Notes under the pieces: generated by a model
The model's input: the letters and a program-made list of their open reading frames with translations, nothing else
Database searches by the model: none
Told to the model about the DNA's origin: nothing
Translations under genes and position numbers: made by a program
In this document: positions 13,201 through 24,731 of the stretch, one piece after another
Layout of the letters: the number at the start of each line of letters is the position of its first letter
How positions within the stretch are numbered: position 1 is the stretch's first letter
Source: Echinometra lucunter
Taxonomy: Eukaryota > Echinodermata > Echinoidea > Camarodonta > Echinometridae
Assembly (NCBI GenBank): GCA_029962745.1
Contig: CM057154.1
Coordinates: forward strand, 1,024,955 to 1,088,954
Direction: 5' to 3'
DNA length: 64,000 bases

Positions 13201-16200
13201 CCACTGCCAATGTTTCGCCATCCATGATGAGTGTGGACCGTGCTGAAAGTCTTCTTCAAACCAGAAATAAGTCTGCTGGAACTTGACTGGCAAAATTGTC
13301 TAACATGATGATATGTAATTCTGGAACAAATCAGTAGAAACAAAATCCAAATTATCTGAAAATTCAAATGAAACAGTCCGCCAACCTAATCCACTGTGCA
13401 TATATAATGTAGCTATCACAATTCACTGCACTGTTCGTTCACTCTCCAACGTGCGGACAGACTGCTTGATTTGTGAATGAATTAGCACGATTGTTATCCG
13501 GAAGACTGGCAAATCAACACGTCCCAGTGTCTCAGAAGTGATATTCCTTAAGTATAGGCTTAAAATCCTGAATTGTCCACAAGCCTCAAACCAATATAAT
13601 CTTGGCTGTGCAACTGGTTATTCCGTAAATTTTTAATTCCGGTGGGCAGCATTGGTAGAGGTCAGGTGGATGGAAAGGACCGCTATATGCCCCACCCATA
13701 GATTTAAGAACATATGTGCCGTATATGGTATCAATGAAGATTCGTCCATTTTTTACAAGGTAAGTCAATTTGCATAATATTTGATTATAGAAAATCAAAA
13801 TCATATTAGCTTATCGTATCGGCTAATTGATATCATGTAATTACATATGAATATATCAAATTATGTCTGTTACTTCTCATGAAAATAGCAAATTGATTTG
13901 TGAGGTTAAGTTATTGAACATTATTATTCAGGTTTCCCCAAAATAGAAATGTACGCGCCAGTTACTAATTGACCATGCTGTACACGCCGTGGGTGTAGGT
14001 TATGGGACGATGTCTCAGACCAAGGGTCAATGTTTGGTCAATCACAATTTGTTGTGGTCACTTCCCTGGACATGTTCGAAGAAGTGGTAGTATTCGGGGG
14101 GGGGGGGGGGGGGGTACGTGCCCCCCCCCCCCCCGAGCCAAAAGTATGCCTTGTACCCCCTCTTCTTTCAAGAGTGTCCCCTTTCGAAGTGAATATTTTT
14201 ATTTATTTTTTTTTTTGTTTGCTTGTCAAAATTTAGTGTGCCCCCTCTTTCACTAATTCCTGGATCCGCCCTTGCAGTAAATCGCTAACATATAGCCACG
14301 CCCGCAAGCATACTCTGGCAAACTGATCCATCCGTCGTCTGCTTTGCACAAAGTGCAATGTTGTAACGAAACAAAGTCAATGGCCCGGGCGAAATGAATA
14401 CTAGTGGCTTGAGAGATATATAAATCCTTTCTGTTTATTCATACAGGTAGGGAATTTTTTGTTGCAAAATCGTCTGTTGCATTTCATTTTGTGACGAAAT
14501 GGTTCACTGTTCGTGAAATCTATAAAGAAAAAGGGTGTTTAGTGCACTTTTGACACGGAACTGTAGTTTTGGTAAAAATAATTAGTTAACACTTGGCGCC
14601 CCATAGCCTGCATGCCACGACCCGAGTGTTTAGTAAAAGCCGTTTTGAGCGATTTTGTTTTCCTTTCCCATGTTCCAACGTCACCCTTCAAAAAAAAAAA
14701 ACTACAGTGTACTGTACTTATAAAACACATCATGGATGTACTATCGTCTGTCCATGCAGGAGTTTGCCAAATCTCTCTGATCCATGTTGTTCAACATTGC
14801 ACAAGTTTTTACTCATGCAGCAATTTTGTACTGCATGAAGTCCGACACTTTTTTTTTATTCACCATTTTCAAATCATAAGCATGACAGAAGATTACATAA
14901 CAGAAAGTAAACACACTAATATTAACAGCAAAAGGGATGTCATATTTATCTGAGTGCACATGTAGTTCCATTTAATATCATACATCAAGTGAAATACATG
15001 TACCTGTAATATATACTCATGAATAACGCACAGAATTAACCACAAGAATATAATGATGAGAAAACGGTGGATTTTTTTTTTAAAAAGCAAAGCTTGCATA
15101 ATAGGCCTACATACAAATAAATCAAAAGTAGTCGAGGTTTGGTCATATGATAATGATAATTTAATTTCATAGAATATCATTTCGAGAGGTGAGACATTAA
15201 CAAATAAAGAGTGGGTTTGCGTGAATGAACAATTGTCTCAACCCAATACCCCAAAATTAAACTCTAAAATTAAAGGTGAGAAGTGAAGGATGGACGGGGA
15301 AGGAAAATGAAGAATAAGAGGTTGAAAGTAACTTTAGGTGAACAGGATTTTAAACAATTTATATTTATTATACATAAATAAATCACAGTCTTCTAATAAC
15401 GACTGAAAATATAACAATAAACGTAATTTTCGGGAAGACAACATTAAAAAAAAAACCATAATCACACTTTTCTTTTTCCCCCAAGCAACGGCGGTGTCCC
15501 CGTGTCCCAAGTGGTCATCCGATCTGATAGAGTGAAAATGAAAATGAAAATAGCGTACCGATTACGTAACCCTCGAAATGCATCAGTGATTTCGCTTTCA
15601 ATCGAACTACCGAATCCTGCCATTTACAGAAAGTGATGCAGACAGTTCAATAATTTTTAGTACTGAGAGTCCGTTATAGCTCATTTGCGATCGAAGCAAA
15701 AAATCAGCGTAGTGATGATATATCACGTCTTTATTAGAGATCATGCTTTATATAGGCCTAACATACATATCGAACCAGACCCGCCAACCCACTGGGTTAG
15801 ACGGCAGGTTATGATATTAACATAACAATATACAATAAAAAGAATCTAATCATAGCAATATACATGATACAATAATACGATTATAACAATATACTATAAT
15901 ACAATGCAATGACGTTACATGATTGTGATATTAACGAGGAGCAACAGGGTATGGAGAGAGACAGAGAAAGAGTGTGTGTTTAAAAGAAGAAAAAGAAGAT
16001 CAAGAGAAGCATTGTCTTGGCATTTTCTGCCAAGGTATTCGAATACCGAGTTTTGTAGCTGTGTTTCAAACGATGTTTCTGTTTTTAATACTGTTTCGCC
16101 GCAAGAAAAAGAAAGAAAGAAAATCTCGGGAGACAACCGTGTTTTTAAACTTTACATTCATCATAGCACTGCTTCAGCCTGAGAAATCAAGCTATAACGG

Positions 16201-18563
16201 AAACGAGAAAACGAGAAGACGGGAAAAGAGCCGACATAAGTATACAGAAAAACTCGAAACGACAACTTCATCAGGGGCCAGGGCGCCACAAAGTAATGAA
16301 GTTGCCAAAAGTGGAAAAGGGTGCACTCTTAAAAAATGGTGGAAAAGATTTTGAATCGTCACACGATACTTTAGTCTACCCATCTAGTCCTTTTTGTGTT
16401 TGGAGTATATTTTAACTCCGGTAATTTGTTTATAAAAGTGATATTTGATTTGCTCATATTTTGAATATAGTTAAGAGAGATTGAATCCCTGACATACAGA
16501 GAAAAATGTCTTTTAGTAATGAGTACATTTTAACCCTAAAAATACTGGGGGGGGGGGGGAGAGGGCTAAAGGGCCCCCTAGACAATTTTTGCCTTGAAAT
16601 TCGAACTGCCGCATTTTACGCCACGCCACTACTGACATTTTTCTTTCAAGTCTTGCGCATCTTTTGACACTAAGTTTACGAAAATCGGTCTTACTGTTAC
16701 GTGTCACGTGACCTGTGACCTCGTGTTAGTAGTGTAGAGATCAGTGGTTAGCCCGAAGTTCTGAGTTTTGTTTTCGAATGGGAAACTGCATTTCCACACC
16801 TATCTTGATTATCACCTGATTTCTTCCTTAAGCTGATATTATCATCTATTGTAACTGATTAGTTGTCAAGACAACACTCTGTAACAGCAAACTTAAACAA
16901 AATCAATAAAAAGTAATACAAAGTTTAAAAAATACATAAGGAATTCTTAAAACAATAGAATACATAACTTAGAATGGACATCACTTTCATTTTCTTTTAT
17001 GATAATGTTTGTAATATTTATAAAGAATTTCCTGCATAGAAATTGCATCTCCAGGGCCTTCTAAATTGCTTGATTATCCCTCAGACTGTATCTATGCATA
17101 TCATTTGCATAAATAAATTATATTAAATGAAAAAATTAAAGACTTACAAAAAAAATGACAATGGATTCGTGTTCTTTACGCGATTCTCAAGGTCTGTGCG
17201 ATATTTCGTGGCAATCAATCATGTTGAGGCTGAGATATAGAGCCCCCCCCCCCCCCCGGGTCATCACTACTCCAACATAGCCCAGTCGTTTTAGGGTTTA
17301 GACAGCTGCTGTCCGGGCCCAGTTATTCTACTCTCTCACATTTGAAACTGCCGGTATGCTTTCCTATTACACAATACACTACTGAGTACAGACACAAAAT
17401 GAACATCGCGACAGCTGTAATATTTCATTTCAGCAATTTATTCATAAAAGAAGATTGAAGTAATTTACAGCACAGCACTCTAAACATCTCGCCAATGTAC
17501 AATTCAGAGTAAATATACTATATTACATGAAAAATAAAATAGTTTCACAGATTCATTTTACAATATATCTTTCAAGACGAGACAAAGATTGGCATGTTTA
17601 CTACATAAAATCAATATGATTTATTTATTTCATTCTAGCGTAATGAAGCCATTCAATTCACATGTACTATCTTGACAAACTAACAAAGGACAGTATAATG
17701 CTTGCAATAGGGTAGCTTAAAGACATTGGTTAACATTGTTATGATTTTAAAAAAAATCTTGTTTTGTTACTGGAAAATGGGATCAACATAAAGGTTATAG
17801 TGTAAAAATATCAGTCTGAAAGTTTCAAAATATAATATCCACAGGAAGTATTTTTTAATATAAAAAATGTGAACCAATGTTTGAAAAATATACAAGGGTC
17901 GGTTGCACAGAATAGACATAAGGAGTGCGCATGCGCGTATGACTCACCTTACCGTACTGTGTGTATTGGCGTATCACGCGGCGGGAGGGACATAAGGGCA
18001 TTTTCAAATTCAAGCAAAATGGTCCTCTTAGTGATTGTCTCGTGAGACGAAGGATAATAAAATCACCGTTTGCGTTTAACTTACACTTTTTCATTCCAAA
18101 TTATGGTTGGTTACAGGGTTTTTGAGTACAAATACAAGTACTCATACACATGTTTCATCTTAGTTTGATAATTTTTTAAATCAGCTACTCACAAAGTCAG
18201 CCAATGCCTTTAAGTGTACCAATCACCAAAAAATATTTGCTCTGTATGTTATGAGTTCAAAAGTCACTATACTATTTTCAAAATATGAGCTCTAAATTTC
18301 ACTTCTGCAAAGAAATATTGTGAGTTAACATACTCTTCTCAATAAACATAAAAACGACTAGTGAGGTAGACTAATCGATGTACACATGCGGTAATCGGAC
18401 AGCCACTTGATTTCGTCAATGCCCCAATTCTGTGGTCTTATGTTATCTCTTATTTTCTTAAAACTCCTGAACTGTTAGCACCTAGAATGCCATGTAATGT
18501 TTTTGTTTTTCTCCCTTTATTCATTCATTTATTTTTATTTTTTATTTATTTATTTATTCATCA

Positions 18564-18638
<75 letters not shown>

Positions 18639-19907
18639 TTCACACATACTAGCTGTACACAGTTTCTTTTTTTTTCAGGTGATTTGTACACTTTCAACTT
18701 TATTCAGCCTAGATTTGCCATAACAGAGGTTTTAATCTTGAAAGCAGACTAAACAGTATTCTTGCAAAAAATACGCCATTAAAAAAATGCACGTTTTCAA
18801 ATTTACTATGTAAATTCACTTAGTGACAAGCAATTGCATTCATTAATTACAAGTGAAATACTTCAGTAGTCAGAATGAACATTGCATACTGGCATGCGAA
18901 GCATTCCTACATGAAAGTCAGGTGAATATATTGGTTTGCCTGACCTAGCAGCACCTCATGTATGAAATATCCATTCTCACTATAGAAACATTAACAGGTG
19001 AATGTAATCGTTTGCCACTAGGAAATTGATAGCGAGCGATGCAGTAAATTTTAACGCATTCCCATAAATGCCTAGTGAGCACTGCCAATTTGCAGATTAT
19101 CTGTACTCTACTGATGACAAAGACCAAGAGGCCACAATGGACATGAAAGAAATTGAATTGCTCATCAACTAATATTATAATTTCCCTGAAACTTTTAAGA
19201 AAAAGAATTATGTTTGGAGGAAACCATCAAATATCATTTTGAAATAGGAATGATATTTTCATAAACCTCCATGATTAGTTTAGCCAAGTGATAAAAAAAT
19301 AATCCTTCTTACAGCTGACATATAATCTAACTTCACTCTGTGTAAACATCTTTCAAGCCTTCCTACATTTCACATGAAAATTTATAAAAAACATTTGCCA
19401 GTTTAAAATAGTACGTGCCTTTACCAAATTGTTTTACACGTCTTTCGGATGGTGACGTTAAAGGTCGGTCCCAGACGTAAATAATCATATTTGATTGATA
19501 CACGTCTGTAAAAACCCAATTCAACAACAACAACAAATTGTTTTAGAATAACCGCCATGAAATCTGCACACTGACAACATGAAGCGACAATTATGGTAAT
19601 TCTAGAGTAAAGTTTTTTTTTAGCATTTACATACAATTTGGCTTCATCTCTATGCTTACAACATTCACAATGACAATGACAATGACATTTGGGTCATTCC
19701 ATTGGGTTGGGGTACAAAAGCACATGATGTCCATGTAATGAAGGTATCAACCATTTCATTTCACAATGAAGATCAATTCATAATGCGGCTAAGTTATGAT
19801 ATGTGTCAATGTGAGATAGGTCTCCTACCATAGCAATCCCTGTTTGAATTGGAAATCTTTTATGGATCTTTTATGTTGCAACACACTGATTTTTTTTTAC
19901 CTCTGTT
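10291..19907. repeat. Second copy of the ~9.6 kb assembly duplication
   Basis: Collinear repeat of 173-9790. It starts immediately after the N gap and its last bases continue without a break into unique sequence at 19908. One-base indels are dense around the elongase (12400-13300), where this copy is the worse one, and around 8900-9790 of the first copy, where that one is worse. This fits uneven consensus quality better than biological divergence. Confidence 0.9.
12397..13306 (-). pseudogene. ELOVL6: ELOVL6-like gene, duplicate copy broken by one-base indels
   Basis: Same gene as 2292-3203, but the frame is interrupted from the start: an extra A shortly after the ATG and many further single-base gains and losses scatter the protein over several short frames. 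The HWYHH-box and [12 protein letters not shown] regions are recognisable at the DNA level. Flanks, 5' acceptor and intergenic DNA are also duplicated. I read it as a poor-quality duplicate of the same locus, not a second gene or a real pseudogene. Confidence 0.85.
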
Positions 19908-21276
19908 ACACAGACATCACATTTATATATGATCTGCAACAGACTATCAGGTCTGAAATTGCAATACACAACGATGCTTGAAAAGTAAACCTTTGTGGGA
20001 CACTATTTTTTATGTGCTGAAGTTATTGGCAGATATATGCCTAGTTTAAATGAGACACATTTTTTTTTTCAGTTCCGGTATGTCACAAAAAGTGCCCCAA
20101 CACGATGGAAATTACCCATTTATTTCCATGTATGTGTATCTACAGTATGCACACATGCATACCTACTTCATGCACTGTTTTAACAGAAAAATTGTTTAAA
20201 TCCGCGATTGGGCAACTATAGTCCGACCTTGGTTATCAAGCCATCAGTTATCAGGGCATAGTCTTGCAATGTATTTTTCATTTACGTCCATACAAAAGAT
20301 TATGTCTTCTGCTGCATTTCATTCAATATCCATTTTATATCAACCCAAAAGACAACAATTTGTTTAAAATGCAGTAGCAACAGGTAAACTATGACATACA
20401 TGTACATAAACTCTACTGAATTTGATGTGTTTGAGCATAAATCCCACATCCAGCACAACATCTCTTGCGGACTGTAGCTGGAAAAAGGTGCTCATAAGTG
20501 TAGCATGACTTTATCTGGGTACAAAAATTTCTAAACACTGTTTTACCAACTTGCTTCAAATAATAGCGCTCTGAGTAAAACTACATTTGTATCAAACTGA
20601 GACATTTTGTGGCTATATGACATGAATTATACATGAAAGACAAGTATCAATCTAATACTTCTTTTTTTGTTGAACTTTTAAGGAATCAAAGAGATGCAAA
20701 TGCATTTAAATTTAAATTTCAGTTCTAAATATCATAGGAATACAAGTTACACAGAGTAAGCATAACTTTTAAGTACAATCCCATATTCCAAATATTTGTG
20801 TTGTTTCACAAGAAATTTGTCATGTATGCAGATAAAAGTCTGACATCATCTGAGGAAAAGAAAAATTATTACTTTTCCTATCATTCTTATTAATATTATT
20901 ATTACTTTCATAATTAAGGTTGTTCTTATTATTATCATTATAATCATTATTATTGTTTCATTCATTTTGTTATTATTGTCATTACTGTTAATAATAATAA
21001 TAATACTGTAATTATCATAAATATAATTTTGAATAAAATTGTAGAAATAATCAAAAAGTTCCTTCTTTGGCACTAAGTGCTGATATCCAATATCTCAGTT
21101 ATGCTGAACCTGCCATTTTCTTCCCGATTTTCGTTTCCTCACTGATATACAGAGTTCTTTCATGTGTTGATTGGACTTTATAGTAACAATGATACATAAA
21201 ATACACTACATTCTATATGTCTTACATTTATAGTCAACGAAAGCCATGACGATGAAGTCGGGTATCAAGGTGCTTT
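19908..21276. other. 3' flank of TRAFD1-like gene, AT-rich
   Basis: Sequence downstream of the last TRAFD1 coding exon (minus strand), probably its 3' UTR in part. A minus-strand AATAAA lies at 20119-20124. An ATT/AAT-rich simple stretch occupies about 20870-21020. No other gene is seen. Confidence 0.5.
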
Positions 21277-21318
21277 CACGGTGGACTGGTGGACCCCCTT
21301 GTTGGTTTTGTTCTTGAC
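21277..21318 (-). CDS. TRAFD1: Probable TRAFD1 terminal coding exon 14
   Basis: Acceptor TATTCTATTTAG, then [13 protein letters not shown] and TGA, in phase 0 with exon 13. The SRT-K-P string resembles SRTAKAKP near the end of human TRAFD1. It is short, so support comes from phase, splice site and this weak similarity. The intron before it is ~4.8 kb and full of transposons. Confidence 0.6.
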
Positions 21319-24300
21319 TAAATAGAATATACAAAAAGAAATGCACATTTTATATATAAGTATGAAAAAGAGAACAGGAAAAAGAGATAGGGAAAGAGCG
21401 AAAAAGATAGAGAGCACCCCTTATCATTGTGTCAAAGAATTCTATGACTGTTTATTCAATTTAATAAAAACTTTTTGAAAGCTTATTCGATGTAATGAAT
21501 TCAGAGCTTGACAAATGCAATTGGGCGTACTTGTAGCTGAAATTCCTCTGCACCTCTTTCAATCCAGAGTCCTGAGTCATTAATGACACTGAAGAGCAAA
21601 AGGTTGGCAGAAATGACAGGTGTGATGCTCCATTGCATTCTGAATGAATTACTGACACACACAGAATTTGTGGCTTAAATTTTTCAGAGTGAAAATCTAG
21701 CATTATTTTAGGAATATTAATGAAAGAAAATCCAACAAAACCTAGTCCAAATAAATTTAACATCCTTCAACTTATCACAGAGACTCCAACTCAGGGGAAA
21801 AAAATGATTAATTCTTTTCCAGGGCTACTTTTTTAGCCCACTGGCCCAAATATTCTACATTGTATTACAATTAACATTGGACCCTATGAGACTTTCAGGG
21901 GCTCTTTTTTAGTTTTCCAGGGCTCTTTTTGGCATTTCGGGGGCAAATTTGCCCTGAGCCTCTGCCTATTTTTTTCCCTGCTCCAACTCTCCCGTTTTCG
22001 GCGGGAGATCTCGCGCTTTGAGTCCATTTTCACTAAATCTCCCATTCTCCCGCTTGAGCTTGAATTTCTCCTGCCCGCTGTGTTTCTTTCTTTTTTCTCC
22101 CGCCCAACCACCTTTTTGAAAAAAATGAATCTGAATCACTGGATTTTACCTCATTTAGTGTTGTCACATGCTCAAAAATAAGCCTAGGATAACATCAAAG
22201 AGGTGGCCTTCGGCTGCAAGGAATTTTGTGCTTTGCGCTGGTGATGTGGGCTACGCGCACATCGAGTCAGAATCTCCCGTTTTCTAGGGGGTCTCGGTGG
22301 GAGAATCTCCCGCTTAAGAGGTGCTTGGGGTTGGGGTCTCTGTTATCAGTGTAAACTAATCAGGTTGATGTGAGTTATTAATGGTCAATGTGTCTTATGT
22401 TTTTTTTTTTTTAAACGCAGTATATGCAAAAAGGTAGTCCATAGGGTAGTTGTCGCGGAATCCACACTGATCCATGCTGATAGCTAATCAAAACCATATA
22501 TGCTTCTGGCCATGCCTTGAAATTTACCAATCACCAAAAGACATTTTGCTTTGCATGCTATGTGTTCCATGTCACTGCACTGCATGAAAAATATGAGCTT
22601 CAATGTTACTTCCATTAAAGGCAAGGTGACAAATTCCCTGCAACATTTTTAGTGTTCAAATACGGCACTGCAAACCACCCCACTTATGTTAATGAATGCT
22701 TATTAACGCGTCAACTCTCAAATAAAAGAGAGTTTTGTCAAAAGTTGAGCATACCCATGACAACATATACTGCGCTAAGTTTTTGAGAATTTGATTGGTC
22801 CAAAGCTTTTTGCAGCCAGGCGACAAAAAAAAAAATGTCTCTTGCCTCAGCGTCATGTTTGATTGTCGCCTCATACCCACTGATTTGTACACTAAAAATG
22901 TTGCAGGGATTTGTTTCTGGGATTTGTCTCCTCATATCTGAACATGCCTTAACAGATACTGCCAGTTTGAATATACTCTCAATTAAAAAAAAAAGCAAAT
23001 TAGAAACACATTTTGTGATGAATACATGTACCTTCTGAAGATGTATTTTATGTACTGTCAGTTGATCTTGTAAATGATTTCAAATTCTCAGTGCCCTGAG
23101 CACGCTTTGAGGTGGATATGATACGCAGAATAAATGTCTTTATTATTATTATTACTAGTGGATAGGCCCAGTGGTGGCACCAAGGGGGGGCATGGGGGGC
23201 ATTTGCCCCCCCACTCAGAAGCTTTGCCCCCCCAGTTGCCCCCCCAGAAATTTTGAGGACTGAAAAGAAAAATTATACAGTAATTTGTAAATAAGTAGAT
23301 GTTGTCATAAGCATCATATTCAAGCTGTGAAGTGCTCTAAAATACCATTTTCTGCTCTTCAAAACTTCGATTGAAAACCAAAAAAGTGGTTATTTTTGGC
23401 TTGCTCGCTTCGCTCGCTCGTCATATCTTTAAAGTTCTTTTTTAAAATGCGATTAACAAGAAAAGTAGCCATTTTTGGCTCGCTCGCTTTGCTCGCTCGT
23501 CATATTTCAGAATATTTATTCGAAGATGCGATTAATAAAACCAAAAAAGTGGTTATTTTTGGCTCGCTCGCTTCGCTCGCTCGTCATATCTATAAAGTTC
23601 TCTTCTAAAATGCGATTCAAAACAAGAAAAGTAGCCATTTTTGGCTCGCTCGCTCGTCATATTTCAGGATATTTATTCGAAAATGCGATCAAAAACCAAG
23701 AAAGCGGTTATTTTTTGTTTGCTCGCTTTGCTCGCTCACAAAATTGATGTTAAAATGTGTGTAAGAGGAAAAAAAACCTTACGCTTCACGCTCAATTTCT
23801 CCATACACGCAAAAAAAATTTAACTGCCCCTGCCCCCCCCAACATTTTCTTTTGCCCCCCCACTTTAACAATCCTGGTGCCGCCACTGGATAGGCCAGTC
23901 AACGTATGTTTTGCATATATGAGCATATACATGTATATGTGAATATTGTTTCAATGCAGCCAATAGCCATTCTGGCAATATCAATAAAACATGGAATGAA
24001 TGCACGAATCAATCAATCAATCAATGCCCCCATGAATTAGGTTGTTTACCTAACTGAAAGGCCATTCAATTCCACATGATGTGGTCTTATGTTATCCTTT
24101 ATTTTCTTCAAACCCCTTTAATAACGGTTCACCCCTAGAATGGTTGGAGAAGATTTTTACAGGTACTATATATACTAATTGTACATAAATTACTTTTTCA
24201 GGTGAATGCAGGCCTTTGAGTGGGGTTTCACAAAAAGAGCAGAAAAAAGCTGAGAGTTTCTGTGGCCATATGATACTTATATGATCACAAGACAGCCAAT

Positions 24301-24683
24301 TCTAATGCCACAATACACAAATATCACATCACTGTCAACACAGGGACTGTCACTCACTGCAAGTAAGTCCCACCTCCAAAAATCTATCTAAAATTCCTAA
24401 GTTCGCTGTCAAAAATGCAGAATCAGTGGCATATTTCCAAAGCACCCGGGGCTTAGGTCCAATGCTAAGAAACAGGATCGCCGAAAAAGTGTTAAAAATC
24501 AAGAAATCAGCAGTTTCGTGGCAAGTTTTTTTGCTTATCGCAAGCTCTGAGTGTAATGGTATCTGAAAAAACAAATGAACAAGGCAAACGCCAAGCGTTG
24601 TCTAGCCTGCATATTGCAGTCATGAAGAGACTGCATGTCAAAACTATGCTATATGACTTCTGAGGCGCTTGGTTATGGATAAA

Positions 24684-24731
<48 letters not shown>

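Noticed and set aside
12397..13306. Second ELOVL6 gene or paralogue
   Set aside because: Flanking intergenic DNA is duplicated with the same near-identity and differences are random one-base indels, so an assembly duplicate is simpler.
23391..23750. CRISPR-like array of regular repeats
   Set aside because: Units are contiguous tandem repeats inside a hAT element without unique spacers, in a eukaryotic genome.
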